A stretch of 64,000 nt of DNA from Procambarus clarkii. Taxonomy: Eukaryota > Arthropoda > Malacostraca > Decapoda > Cambaridae. Positions 1 through 14,500 of this stretch are shown here, one piece after another. Below the pieces are notes generated by a model that was not told the origin of the DNA, ran no database searches, and was given only the letters and a program-made list of their open reading frames with translations. The position numbers were made by a program, and so were the translations under genes. The DNA lies in contig NC_091172.1 of assembly GCF_040958095.1 (NCBI RefSeq), forward strand, positions 992,001 through 1,056,000, given 5' to 3'. The stretch's first letter is position 1, and each line of letters opens with the position of its first letter.

Positions 1-3000
1 TTTCAAACTGCGAATACGTGCAGAGAGCCAGAATTTGGCTCCAAAACATGACAAAGGCCTCGAAATTGGGATATTTCGGATATATCGAAAACTGCAGGGG
101 AGTTTGTGCAAAATGTGACTCACTGCCACTTTCAGGACTTGGCATATGTTGGGTATAAAAAGTCATAAATTCAATCTGCGAATACGTGCATAGAGCCAGA
201 ATTTGGCTCCAAAATATGGCTCAGGTCAGGAAATTGGGATGTTCGGGATATTTTGAAAACTGCAGGGAGGTTTGGGACAAATATGACCAAACGTCGCTTT
301 CAGTACTTGGCATATGTTGGGTATATAAAACCGTAATTTCAAACTGCGAATACGTGCAGAGAGCCAGAATTTGGCACCAAAATATGGCTCGGGCCTCGTA
401 ATTAGCATGTTTGGGATATTTGGAAAACTGCAGGGAGGTTTGGGACAAATGTGACCAAACGCCGCTTTCAGTACTTGGCATAAGTTGGGTATAAAAATTC
501 GTAATTTCAAACTGCGAATACGTGCAGAGAGGCAGAATTTGGCTCCAAAATATGGCTCAGGCCTTGAAATTGAGATGTTTGGGATATTCTGAAAACTGCA
601 GGGGGGATTGTGACAGATGAGACCAAACGACGCTTTTAGTACTTGGCATATGTTGGGTATAAAAATTCGTAATTTCAAACTGCGAATACGTGCAGAGAGC
701 CAGAATTTGGCTACAAAATATGGCTCAGGCCTCGAAATTGGGATTTTTGGGATATTTTGAAAACTGCAGGGGAGTTTGTGCAAAATGTGACTCACTGCCA
801 CTTTCAGTACTTGGCATATGTTGGGTATAAAAAGTCGTAATATCAAAATATGAATACGTGCATAGAGCCAGAATTTGGCTACAAAATATGACTCAGGCCT
901 CGAAATTGGGATGTTTGGGATATTTTGAAAACTGCAGGGGAGTTTGCGCAAAATGTGACTCACTGCCACTTTCAGTACTTGGCATATGTTGGGTATAAAA
1001 AGTCGTAATATCAAAATATGAATACGTGCAGAGAGCCAGACGTTGGCTCGAAAATATGACTCAGGCCTCGATATTGGGATGTTTGGGATATTTAGAAAAC
1101 TGCAGGAAGGTTTGGGACAAATGTTACCAAACGCCGCTTTCAGTACTTGGCATATGTTGGGCATAAAAAAGTCGCAATTTCAAACTGCGAATACGTGCAG
1201 AGAGCCAGAATTTGGCTCCAAAATATGGCTCAGGCCTCGAAATTGGGATATTTGGAATATTTCGAAAACGGCAGGGGAGTTTGTGCAAAATGTGACTCAC
1301 TGTCGCTTTCAGGACTTGGCATATGTTGGGTAGAAAAAGTCGTAATTTCAAACTGCGAATACGTGCAGAGAGCCAGAATTTGGCTCCAAAATATGGCTCA
1401 GGCCTCGAAATTGAGATGTTTGGGATATTTTGAAAACTGCAGGGGGGATTGGGACAGATGTGACCAAACGCCGCTTTTACTACTTGGCATATGTTGGGTA
1501 TAAAAAGTCGTAATTTCAAACTGCGAATACGTGCAGAGAACCAGAATTTGGCTCCAAAATATGGCTCAGGCCTCGAAATTGGGATATTTGGGATATTTCG
1601 AAAACTGCAGGGGAGTTTGTGCAAAATGTGACTCACTGCCACTTTCAGGACTTGGCATATGTTGGGTATAAAAAGTCATAAATTCAATCTGCGAATACGT
1701 GCATAGAGCCAGAATTTGGCTACAAATAATGGCTCAGGCCTCGAAATTAGGATGCTTGGGATATTTTGAAAACTGCAGGGGGGATTGAGACAAATGTGAC
1801 CAAACGCATTGGCATATGATGGGTATAAAAAAATCGTAATTTCAAACTGCGAATACGTGCAGAGAGCCAGAATTTGGCTCAAAATATGGCTCAGGCCTCG
1901 AAATTGGGATATTTGGGATATTTTGAAAACTGCAGGGGAGTTTGTGCAAAATGTGACTCTCTGCTGCTTTCAGTACTTGGCATATGTTGGGTATAAAAAG
2001 TCGTAATTTCTAACTGCGAATACGTGCAGAGAGCCAGAATTTGGCTACAAAATATGGCTCAGGCCTCGAAATTGGGATATTTGGAATTTTTCGAAAACTG
2101 CAGGGGACTTTGTGCAAAATGTGACTCACTGCTGCTTTCAGTACTTGCAAGATGTTGGGTATAAAAGTCGTAATTTCAAACTGCGAATACGTGCAGAGAG
2201 CCAGAATTTGGCTACAAAATATGGCTCAGGCATCGAAATTGGGATGTTTGGGATATTTTGAAAACTGCAGGGGTGTTTGCGCAAATTGTGACTCACTGCC
2301 ACTTTCAGTACTTGGCATATGTTGGGTATAAAAAGTCGTAATATCAAAATATGAATACGTTCAGAGAGCCAGACGTTGGCTCCAAATTATGACTCAGGCC
2401 TCGATATTGGGATTTTTGGGATATTTAGAAAATTGCAGGGAGGATTGGGACAAATGTGACCAAACGCCGCTTTCAGTACTTGGCATATGTTGGGTATAAA
2501 AAAGTCACAATTTCAAACTGCGAATAAGTGCAAAGAGCTAGAATTTGGCTCCAAAACATGGCTAAGGCCTCCAAATTGGGATATTTGGGATATTTTAAAA
2601 ACTGCAGGTGAGTTTGTGCAAAATGTGACTCACTGCTGCTTTCAGTATTAGGCATATATTGGGTATAAAAAGTCGTAATTTCAAACTGCGAATACGTGCA
2701 GAGAGCCAGAATTTGGCTCCAAAATATGGCTCAGTCCTCGAAATTGGGATATTTTTGATATTTCGAAAACTGCAGGGGAGTTTGTGCGAAATGTGACTCA
2801 CTGCCACTTTCAGGACTTGGCATATGTTGGGTATAAAAATCATAAATTCAATCTGCGAATACGTGCATAGAGCCAGAATTTGGCTCCAAAATATGGCTCA
2901 GGCCTCGAAATTGGGATGTTCGGGATATTTTGAAAACTGCAGGGAGGTTTGGGACAAATATGACAAACGTCGCTTTCAGTACTTCGCATATGTTGGGTAT

Positions 3001-6000
3001 ATAAAACCGTAATTTCAAACTGCGAATACGTGCAAAGAGCCAGAATTTGGCTCCAAAATATGGCTCGGGCCTCGAAGTTAGCATGTTTGGGATATTTGGA
3101 AAACTGCAGGGAGCTTTGGGACAAATGTGACCAAACGCCGCTTTTAGTACTTAGCATATGTTGGGCATAAAAAATTCGCAATTTCAAACTGCGAATACGT
3201 GCAGAGAGCCAGAATTTGGGTACAAAATATGGCTCAGGCCTCGAAATTGGGATTTTTTGGATATTTTGAAAACTGCAGTGGAGTTTGCGCAAAATGTGAC
3301 TCACTGCCACTTTCAGTACTTGGCATATGTTGGGTATAAAAAGTCGTAATATCAAAATATGAATAAGCGCAGAGAGCCAGAATTTGGCTACAAAATATGG
3401 CTCAGGCCTCGAAATTGGGATGTTTGGGATATTTTGAAAACTGCAGGGGAATTTGCGCAAAATGTGACTCACTGCCACTTTCAGTACTTGGCATATGTTG
3501 GGTATAAAAAGTCGTAATATCAAAATATGAATACGTGCAGAGAGCCAGACGTTGGCTCGAAAATATGACTCAGGCCTCGATATTGGGATGTTTGGGATAT
3601 TTAGAAAACTGCAGGGGAGTTTGTGCAAAATGTGACTCACAGCTGCTTTCAGTACTTGGTATATGTTGGGTATAAAACTCGTAATTTCAAACTGCGAATA
3701 CGTGCAGAGAGTTAGAATTTGGCTCTAAAATATGGCTCAGGCCTCGAAATTGGGATATTTGGAATATTTCGAAAACTGCAGGGGAGTTTGTGCAAAATGT
3801 GACTCACTGCCGCTTTCAGGACTTGGCATATGTTGGGTATAAAAAGTCATAATTTCAAACTGCGAATACGTGCAGAGAGCCAGAATTTGGCTACAAAATA
3901 TGGCTCAGGCCTCGAAATTGGGATGTTTGGGATATTTTGAAAACTGCAGGGGGGATTGAGACAAATGTGACCAAACGCATTTTCATATGATGGGTATAAT
4001 AAAGTCGTAATTTCAAACTGCGAATACGTGCAGAGAGCCAGAATTTGGCTACAAAATATGGCTCAGGCCTCGAAATTGGGATTTTTGGGATATTTTGAAA
4101 ATTGCAGGGGAGTTTGTGCAAAATGTGACTCACTGCTGCTTTCAGTACTTGGCATATGTTGGGTATAAAAAGTCGTAATTTCTAACTGCGAATACGTGCA
4201 GAGAGCCAGAATTTGGCTACAAAATATGGCTCAGGCCTCGAAATTGGGATTTTTGGGATATTTTGAAACCTGCAGTGGAGTTTGCGCAAAATGTGACTCA
4301 CTTCCACTTTCAGTACTTGGCATATGTTGGGTATAAAAAGTCGTAATATCAAAATATGAATACGCGCAGAGAGTCAGAATTTGGCTACAAAATATGGCTC
4401 AGGCCTCGAAATTGGGATGTTTGGGATATTTTGAAAACTGCAGGGGAATTTGCGCAAAATGTGACTCACTGCCACTTTCAGTACTTGGCATATGTTGGGT
4501 ATAAAAAGTCGTAATATCAAAATATGAATACGTGCAGAGAGCCAGACGTTGGCTCGAAAATATGACTCAGGCCTCGATATTGGGATGTTTGGGATATTTA
4601 GAAAACTGCAGGGAGGTTTGGGACAAATGTTACCAAACGCCGCTTTCAGTACTTGGCATAAGTTAGGCATAAAAAAGTCGCAATTTCAAAATGCGAATAC
4701 GTGCAGAGAGCCAGAATTTGGCTACAAAACATGACAAAGGCCTCGAAATTGGGATATTTGGGATATTTTGAAAACTGCAGGGGAGTTTGTGCAAAATGTG
4801 ACTCACTGCCGCTTTCAGGACTTGGCATATGTTGGGTATAAAAAGTCGTAATTTCTAACTGCGAATACGTGCAGAGAGCCAGAATTTGGCTACAAAATAT
4901 GGCTCAGGCCTCGAAATTGGGATATTTGGAATATTTCGAAAACTACCGAGGAGTTTGTGCAAAATGTGACTCACTGCCGCTTTCAGGACTTGGCATATGT
5001 TGGGTATAAAAAGTCGTAATTCCTAACTGCGAATACGTGCAGAGAGCCAGAATTTGGCTACAAAATATGGCTCAGGCCTCGAAATTGGGATATTTAGGAT
5101 ATTTTGAAAACTGCAGGGGAGTTTGTGCCAAATGTGACTCACTGATGCTTTCAGTACTTGGAAGATGTTGGGTATAAAAGTTGTAATTTCAAACTGCGAA
5201 TACGTGCAGAGAGCCAGAATTTGGCTACAAAATATGGCTCAGGCCTCGAAATTGGGATATTTAGGATATTTTGAAAACTGCAGGGGAGTTTGTGCCAAAT
5301 GTGACTCACTGATGCTTTCAGTACTTGGAAGATGTTGGGTATAAAAGTTGTAATTTCAAACTGCGAATACGTGCTGAGAGCCAGAATTTGGCTCCAAAAT
5401 ATGGCTTGGGCCTCGAAATTAGCATGTTTGGGATATTTGGAAAACTACAGGGAGCTTTGGGACAAATGTGACCAAACGCCGCTTTCAGTACTTGGCATAA
5501 GTTGGGTATAAAAATTCGTAATTTCAAACTGCGAATACGTGCAGATAGCCAGAATTTGGCTCTAAAATATGGCTCAGGCCTTGAAATTTAGATGTTTGGA
5601 TATTCTAAAAACTGCAGGGGAGTTTGCGCAAAATGTGACTCACAGCTGCTTTCAGTACTTGGTATATGTTGGGTATAAAAAGTCGTAATATCAAAATATG
5701 AATACGTGCAGAGAGCCAGAATTTGGCTACAAAATATGGCTCAGGCCTCGAAATTGGGATGTTTGGGATATTTTGAAAACTGCAGGGGAGTTTGCGCACA
5801 ATGTGACTCACTGCCACTTTCAGTACTTGGCATATGTTGGGTATAAAAAGTCGTAATATCAAAATATTAATACGTGCAGAGAGCCAGACGTTGGCTCGAA
5901 AATATGTCTCAGGCCTAGATATTGGGATGTTTGGGATATTTAGAAAACTGCAAGGAGGTTTGGGACAAATGTTACCAAACGCCGCTTTCAGTACTTGGCA

Positions 6001-6229
6001 TATGTTGGGCATAAAAAAGTCGCAATTTCAAACTGCGAATACGTGCAGAGAGCCAGAATTTGGCTGCAAAACATGACAAAGGCCTCGAAATTGGGATATT
6101 TGGGATATTTTGAAAACTGCAAGGGAGTTTGTGCAAAATGTGACTCACAGCTGCTTTCAGTACTTGGTATATGTTGGGTATAAAACTCGTAATTTCAAAC
6201 TGCGAATACGTGCAGAGAGCCAGAATTTG

Positions 6230-9200
6230 GCTCTAAAATATGGTTCAGGCCTCGAAATTGGGATATTTGGGATATTTCGAAAACTGCAGGGGAGTTTGTG
6301 CAAAATGTGACTCACTGCCGCTTTCAGGACTTGGCATATGTTGGGTATAAAAATTCGTAATTTCAAACTGCGAATACGTGCAGGGAGCCAGAATTTGACT
6401 CCAAAATATGGCTCAGGCCTCGAAATTGAGATGTTTGGGATATTTTGAAAATTGCAGGGGAGTTTGCGCAAATTGTGACTCACTGCCACTTTCAGTACTT
6501 GGCATATGTTTGGCATAAAAAGTCGTAATATCAAAATATGAATACGTGCAGAGAGCCAGACGTTAGCTCCAAACTATGACTCAGGCCTCGATATTGGGAT
6601 GTTTGGGATATTTAGAAAACTGCAGGGAGGTTTGGGACAAATGTTACCAAACGCCGCTTTTACTACTTGGCATATGTTGGGTATAAAAAGTCGTAATTTC
6701 AAACTGCGAATACGTGCAGAGAGCCAGAATTTGGCTCCAAAATATGGCTCAGGCCTCGAAATTGGGATATTTGGGATATTTTTATAACTGCAGGGGAGTT
6801 TGTGCAAAATGTGACTCACTGCTGCTTTCAGTACTTGGCATTTGTTGGGTTAAAAAAGTCATAATTTCTAACTGCGAATACGTGCAGAGAGCCAGAATTT
6901 GGCTACAAAATATGGCTCAGGCCTCGAAATTGTGATATTGGGAATATTTCGAAAACTGCAGGGGAGTTTGTGCAAAATGTGACTCACTGCCGCTTTCAGT
7001 ACTTGGAAGATGTTGGGTATAAAAGTCGTACTTTCAAACTGCGAATACGTGCAGAGAGCCAGAATTTGGCTACAAAATATGGCTCAGGCCTCGAAATTTT
7101 GATGTTTGGGATATTTTGAAAACTGCAGGGGAGTTTGCGCAAATTGTGACTCACTGCCACTTTCAGTACTTGGCATATGTTTGGCATAAAAAGTCGTAAT
7201 ATCAAAATATGAATACGTGCAGAGAGCCAGACGTTAGCTCCAAACTATGACTCAGGCCTCGATATTGGGATGTTTGGGATATTTTGAAAACTGCATGGGA
7301 GTTTGCGCAAAATGTGACTCACTGCCGCTTTCAGTACTTGGAAGATGTTGGGTATAAAAAGTCGTAATTTCAAACTGCGAATATGTGCAGAGAGACAGAA
7401 TTTGGCTCCAAAATATTGCTCAGGCCTCGAAATTGGGATATATGGGATATTTCGAAAACTGCAGGGGAGTTTGTGCAAAATGTGACTCACTGTCACTTTC
7501 AGGACTTGGCATATGTTGGGTATAAAAAGTTATAAATTCAATAAGCGAATACGTGCATAGAGCCAGAATTTGGCTCCAAAATATGGCTCAGGCCTCGAAA
7601 TTGGGATGTTCGGGATATTTTGAAAACTGCAGGGAGGGTTGGGACAAATATGACCAAACGTCGCTTTCAGTACTTGGCATATGTTGGGTATATAAAACCG
7701 TAATTTCAAACTGCGAATACGTGCAGAGAGCCAGAATTTGGCTCCAAAATATAGCTCAGGCCTCGAAATTAGCATGTTTGGGATATTTTGAAAATTGCAG
7801 GGAGCTTTGGGACAAATGTGACCAAACGCCGCTTCCAGTACTTGGCATATTTTAGGAATAAAAATTCGTAATTTCAAACTGCGAATACGTGCAGAGAGCC
7901 AGAATTTGGCTACAAAATATGGCTCAGGCCTTGAAATTGAGATGTTTGGGATATTTTGAAAACTGCAGGGGGGATTGGGACAGATGTGACCAAACGCCGC
8001 TTTTAGTACTTGGCATATTTTAGGAATAAAAATTCGTAATTTCAAACTGCGAATACGTGCAGAGAGCCAGAATTTGGCTACAAAATATGGTTTAGGCCTC
8101 GAAATTGGGATGTTTGGGATATTTTGAAAACTGCAGGGGAGTTTGCGCAACATGTGACTCAATGCCACTTTCATTACTTGGCATATGTTGGGTATAAAAA
8201 GTCGTAATATCATAATATGAATACGTGCAGAGAGCCAGAATTTGGCTACAAAATATGGCTCAGGCCTCGAAATTGGGATATTTGGGATATTTTGAAAACT
8301 GCAGGGGAGTTTGTGCCAAATGTGACTCACTGCTGTTTCAGTACTTGGAAGATGTTGGGTATAAAAGTCGTAATTTCAAACTGCGAATACGTGCAGAGAG
8401 CAAGAATTTGGCTACAAAATATAGCTCAGGCCTCGAAATTGGGATATTTGGGATATTTCGAAAACTGCAGGGGAGTTTGTGCGAAATGTGACTAACTGCC
8501 GCTTTCAGTACTTGGTATATGTTGGGTATAAAAAGTCGTAATATCAAAATATGAATGCGTGCAGAGAGCCAGACGTTGGCTCCAAAATATGACTCAGGCC
8601 TCGATATTGGGATGTTTGGGATATTTAGAAAACTGCAGGGAAGTTTAGGACAAATGTGACCAAACGCCGCTTTCAGTACTTGGCATATGTTGAGTATATA
8701 AAGTCGTAATTTCAAACTGCGAATACGTGCAAAGACCCAGAATTTGGATCCAAATTATGCCTCAGGCCTCGAAATTTGGATATTTGGGATATTTTGAAAA
8801 CTGCAGATGAGTTAGTGCCAAATGTGACTCACTGCCGCTTTCAGGACTTGGCATATGTTGGGTATAAAAAGTCGTAATATCAAAATATGAATACGTGCAG
8901 AGAGCCAGATTTTTGGCTACAAAATATGGCTCAGGTCTCGAAATTGGGATGTTTGGGATATTTGGAAAACTGCAGGGGAATTTGCGCAAAATGTGACTAA
9001 CTGCCACTTTCAGTACTTGGCATATGTTGGGTATAAAAAGTCGTAATATCAAAATATGAATACGTGCAGAGAGCCAGACGTTGGCTCGAAAATATGACTC
9101 AGGCCTCGATATTGGGATGTTTGGGATATTTAGAAAACTGTAGGGAGGTTTGGGACAAATGTTACCAAACGCCGCTTTCAGTACTTGGCATATGTTGGGC

Positions 9201-11040
9201 ATAAAAAAGTCGCAATTTCAAACTGCGAATACGTGCAGAGAGCCAGAATTTGGCTCCAAAACATGACAAAGACCTCGAAATTGGGATATTTGAGATATTT
9301 TGAAAACTGCAGGGGAGATTGTGGAAAATGTGACTCACAGCTGCTTTCAGTACTTGGTATATGTTGGGTATAAAACTCGTAATTTCAAACTGCGAATACG
9401 TGCAGAGAGTTAGAATTTGGCTCTAAAATATGGCTCAGGCCTCGAAATTGGGATATTTGGAATATTTCGAAAACTGCAGGGGAGTTTGTGCAAAATGTGA
9501 CTCACTGCCGCTTTCAGGACTTGGCATATGTTGGGTATAAAAAGTCATAATTTCAAACTGCGAATACGTGCAGAGAGCCAGTATTTGGCTCCAAAATATG
9601 GATCAGGCCTCGAAATTGAGATGTTTGGGATATTTTGAAAAATGCAGGGGGGATTGGGACAGATGTGACCAAACGCCGCTTTTACTACTTGGCATATGTT
9701 GGGTATAAAAACTCGTAATTTCAAACTGCGAATACGTGCAGAGAGCCAGAATTTGGCTACAAAATATGGCTCAGGCCTCGAAATTGGGATGTTTGGGATA
9801 TTTTGAAAACTGCAGGGGGGATTGAGACAAATGTGACCAAACGCATTGGTATATGATGGATATAATAAAGTCGTAATTTCAAACTGCGAATACGTGCAGA
9901 GAGCCAGAATTTGGCTCAAAATATGGCTCTGGCCTCGAAATGGGGATATTTGGGATATTTTGAAAACTGCAGGGGAGTTTGTTCAAAATGTGACTCACTG
10001 CTGCTTTCAGTACTTGGCATATGTTGGGTATAAAAAGTCGTAATTTCTAACTGCGAATACGTGCAGAGAGCCAGAATTTGGCTACAAAATATGGCTCAGG
10101 CCTCGAAATTGGGATATTTGGAATATTTCGAAAACTGCAGGGAAGTTTGTGCAAAATGTGACTCACTGCCGCTTTCAGGACTTGGCATATGTTGGGTATA
10201 AAAAGTCGTAATTTCTAACTGCGAATACGTGCAGAGAGCCAGAATTTGGCTACAAAATATGGCTCAGGCCTCGAAATTGAGATATTAAGGATATTTTGAA
10301 AACTGCAAGGGAGTTTGTGCCAAATGTGACTCACTGCTGCTTTCACTACTTGGAAGATGTTGGGTATAAAAGTTGTAGTTTCAAACTGCGAATACGTGCA
10401 GAGAGCCAGAATTTGGCTACAAAATATGGCTCAGGCCTCGAAATGGGGATATTTGGGATATTTTAAAAACTGCAGGGGAGTTTGTGCAAAATGTGACTCA
10501 CTGCTGCTTTCAGTACTAGGCATATATTGGGTATAAAAAGTCGTAATTTCAAACTGCGAATATGTGCAGAGAGACAGAATTTGGCTCCAAAATATTGCTC
10601 AGGCCTCGAAATTGGGATATTTGGGATATTTCGAAAACTGCAGGGGAGTTTGTGCAAAATGTGACTCACTGCTGCTTTCAGTACTAGGCATATGTTGGGT
10701 ATAAAAAGTCATAAATTCAATCAGCGAATACGTGCATAGAGCCAGAATTTGGCTCCAAAATATGGCTCAGGCCTCGAAATTGGGATGTTCGGTATATTTT
10801 GAAAACTGCAGGGAGGTTTGGGACAAATATGACCAAACGTCGCTTTCAGTACTTGGCATATGTTGGGTATATAAAACCGTAATTTCAAACTGCGAATAAG
10901 TGCAGAGAGCCAGAATTTGGCTCCAAAATATAGCTCAAGCCTCGAAATTAGCATATTTGGGATATTTTGAAAACTGCAGGGAGCTTTGGGACAAATGTGA
11001 CCAAACGCCGCTTTCAGTACTTGGCATAAGTTGGGTATAA
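6230..11040 (+). repeat. Higher-order repeat, block I, copy 1
   Basis: This run of about 29 monomers recurs nearly base for base from about 11590. Rare variants keep the same order at a constant offset. The AGACGTTAGCTCC monomer is at 6557 and 11917, and TTTGTTGGGTTAAAAAAGTC is at 6841 and 12201, both 5360 apart. The offset then falls to about 5195 (for example 9841 against 15036) and to about 5027 (CGAATA 10725 against 15752). Each step is one 168-bp monomer missing from the second copy. Boundaries are estimates from where rare variants stop matching. Confidence 0.8.
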
Positions 11041-11590
11041 AAAGTCATAATTTCAAACTGCGAATACATGCAGAGAGCCAGAATTTGGCTACAAAATATG
11101 GCTCAGGCCTTGAAATTGAGATGTTTGGGATATTTTGAAAACTGCAGGGGGGATTGGGACAGATGTGACCAAACGCCGCTTTTAGTACTTGGCATATTTT
11201 GGGAATAAAAATTCGTAATTTCAAACTGCGAATACGTGCAGAGAGCCAGAATTTGACTACAAAATATGGTTTAGGCCACGAAATTGGGATGTTTGGGATA
11301 TTTTGAAAACTGCAGGGGAGTTTGCGCAACATGTGACTCAATGCCACTTTCATTACTTGGCATATGTTGGGTATAAAAAGTCGTAATATCATAATATGAA
11401 TACGTGCAGGGAGCCAGAATTTGGCTACAAAATATGGCTCAGGCCTCGAAATTGGGATATTTGGGATATTTTGAAAACTGCAGGGGAGTTTGTGCAAAAT
11501 GTGACTCACTGCTGTTTCAGTACTTGGAAGATGTTGGGTATAAAAGTCGTAATTTCAAACTGCGAATACGTGCAGAGAGCAAGAATTTGG
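11041..11590 (+). repeat. Third copy of a 3-monomer segment (from about 7862-8420)
   Basis: Between the two block I HOR copies lies a segment that matches about 7862-8420 at an offset near 3179 (19 monomers), and also about 13225-13780. Shared rare markers include GGCATATTTT followed by GGAATAAAAATTC, AACATGTGACTCAATGCC and CATAATATGAATACG. The rearrangement that produced the HOR therefore did not cut at a simple unit boundary, which fits unequal exchange between misaligned monomers. Confidence 0.65.
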
Positions 11591-14500
11591 CTACAAAATA
11601 TGGTTCAGGCCTCGAAATTGGGATATTTGGGATATTTCGAAAACTGCAGGGGAGTTTGTGCAAAATGTGACTCACTGCCGCTTTCAGGACTTGGCATATG
11701 TTGGGTATAAAAATTCGTAATTTCAAACTGCGAATACGTGCAGGGAGCCAGAATTTGGCTCCAAAATATGGCTCAGACCTCGAAATTGAGATGTTTGGGA
11801 TATTTTGAAAACTGCTGGGGAGTTTGCGCAAATTGTGACTCACTGCCACTTTCAGTACTTGGCATATGTTTGGCATAAAAAGTCGTAATATCAAAATATG
11901 AATACGTGCAGAGAGCCAGACGTTAGCTCCAAACTATGACTCAGGCCTCGATATTGGGATGTTTGGGATATTTAGAAAACTGCAGGGAGGTTTGGGACAA
12001 ATGTTACCAAACGCCGCTTTTACTACTTGGCATATGTTGGGTATAAAAAGTCGTAATTTCAAACTGCGAATACGTGCAGAGAGCCAGAATTTGGCTCCAA
12101 AATATGGCTCAGGCCTCGAAATTGGGATATTTGGGATATTTTTATAACTGCAGGGGAGTTTGTGCAAAATGTGACTCACTGCTGCTTTCAGTACTTGGCA
12201 TTTGTTGGGTTAAAAAAGTCATAATTTCTAACTGCGAATACGTGCAGAGAGCCAGAATTTGGCTACAAAAATATGGCTCAGGCCTCGAAATTGTGATATT
12301 GGGAATATTTCGAAAACTGCAGGGGAGTTTGTGCAAAATGTGACTCACTGCCGCTTTCAGTACTTGGAAGATGTTGGGTATAAAAATTCGTAATTTCAAA
12401 CTGCGAATACGTGCAGAGAGCCAGAATTTGGCTACAAAATATGGCTCAGGCCTCGAAATTTTGATGTTTGGGATATTTTGAAAACTGCAGGGGAGTTTGC
12501 GAAAATTGTGACTCACTGCCACTTTCAGTACTTGGCATATGTTTGGCATAAAAAGTCGTAATATCAAAATATGAATACGTGCAGAGAGCCAGACGTTAGC
12601 TCCAAACTATGACTCAGGCCTCGATATTGGGATGTTTGGGATATTTTGAAAACTGCATGGGAGTTTGCGCAAAATGTGACTCACTGCCGCTTTCAGTACT
12701 TGGAAGATGTTGGGTATAAAAAGTCGTAATTTCAAACTGCGAATATGTGCAGAGAGACAGAATTTGGCTCCAAAATATTGCTCAGGCCTCGAAATTGGGA
12801 TATATGGGATATTTCGAAAACTGCAGGGGAGTTTGTGCAAAATGTGACTCACTGTCACTTTCAGGACTTGGCATATGTTGGGTATAAAAAGTTATAAATT
12901 CAATCAGCGAATACGTGCATAGAGCCAGAATTTGGCTCCAAAATATGGCTCAGGCCTCGAAATTGGGATGTTCGGGATATTTTGAAAACTGCAGGGAGGG
13001 TTGGGACAAATATGACCAAACGTCGCTTTCAGTACTTGGCATATGTTGGGTATATAAAACCGTAATTTCAAACTGCGAATACGTGCAGAGAGCCAGAATT
13101 TGGCTACAAAATACGGCTCAGGCCTTGAAATTGAGATGTTTGGGATATTTTGAAAACTGCAGGGGGGATTGGGACAGATGTGACCAAACGCCGCTTTTAG
13201 TACTTGGCATATTTTAGGAATAAAAATTCGTAATTTCAAACTGCGAATACGTGCAGAGAGCCAGAATTTGGCTACAAAATATGGTTTAGGCCTCGAAATT
13301 GGGATGTTTGGGATATTTTGAAAACTGCAGGGGAGTTTGCGCAACATGTGACTCAATGCCACTTTCATTACTTGGCATATGTTGGGTATAAAAAGTCGTA
13401 ATATCATAATATGAATACGTGCAGAGAGCCAGAATTTGGCTAAAAAATATGGCTCAGGCCTCGAAATTGGGATATTTGGGATATTTTGAAAACTGCAGGG
13501 GAGTTTGTGCCAAATGTGACTCACTGCTGTTTTAGTACTTGGAAGATGTTGGGTATAAAAGTCGTAATTTCAAACTGCGAATACGTGCAGAGAGCAAGAA
13601 TTTGGCTACAAAATATGGCTCAGGCCTCGAAATTGGGATATTTGGGATATTTCGAAAACTGCAGGGGAGTTTGTGCGAAATGTGACTAACTGCCGCTTTC
13701 AGTACTTGGCATATGTTGGGTATAAAAAGTCGTAATATCAAAATATGAATGCGTGCAGAGAGTCAGACGTTGGCTCCAAAATATGACTCAGGCCTCGATA
13801 TTGGGATGTTTGGGATATTTAGAAAACTGCAGGGAAGTTTAGGACAAATGTGACCAAACGCCGCTTTCAGTACTTGGCATATGTTGAGTATATAAAGTCG
13901 TAATTTCAAACTGCGAATACGTGCAAAGACCCAGAATTTGGATCCAAATTATGCCTCAGGCCTCGAAATTTGGATATTTGGGATATTTTGAAAACTGCAG
14001 ATGAGTTAGTGCCAAATGTGACTCACTGCCGCTTTCAGGACTTGGCATATGTTGGGTATAAAAAGTCGTAATATCAAAATATGAATACGTCCAGAGAGCC
14101 AGATTTTTGGCTACAAAATATGGCTCTTGTCTCGAAATTGGGATGTTTGGGATATTTGGAAAACTGCAGGGGAATTTGCGCAAAATGTGACTCACTGCCA
14201 CTTTCAGTACTTGGCATATGTTGGGTATAAAAAGTCGTAATATCAAAATATGAATACGTGCAGAGAGCCAGACGTTGGCTCGAAAATATGACTCAGGCCT
14301 CGATATTGGGATGTTTGGGATATTTAGAAAACTGCAGGGAGGTTTGGGACAAATGTTACCAAACGCCGCTTTCAGTACTCTGGCATATGTTGGGCATAAA
14401 AAAGTCGCAATTTCAAACTGCGAATACGTGCAGAGAGCCAGAATTTGGCTCCAAAACATGACAAAGACCTCGAAATTGGGATATTTGAGATATTTTGAAA

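Noticed and set aside
226..1164. 312-codon minus-strand open frame, and similar long frames throughout the array
   Set aside because: They repeat a 56-residue unit because the satellite period is a multiple of three. They start and stop at random point mutations, overlap open frames in other phases, and have no promoter, exon structure or recognisable domain.
7553..7855. Plus-strand frames of 80-130 codons with an AYVGYKKVVISNCEYVQRA-type repeat
   Set aside because: Translations of the same satellite monomer in another frame, with no independent evidence of coding.
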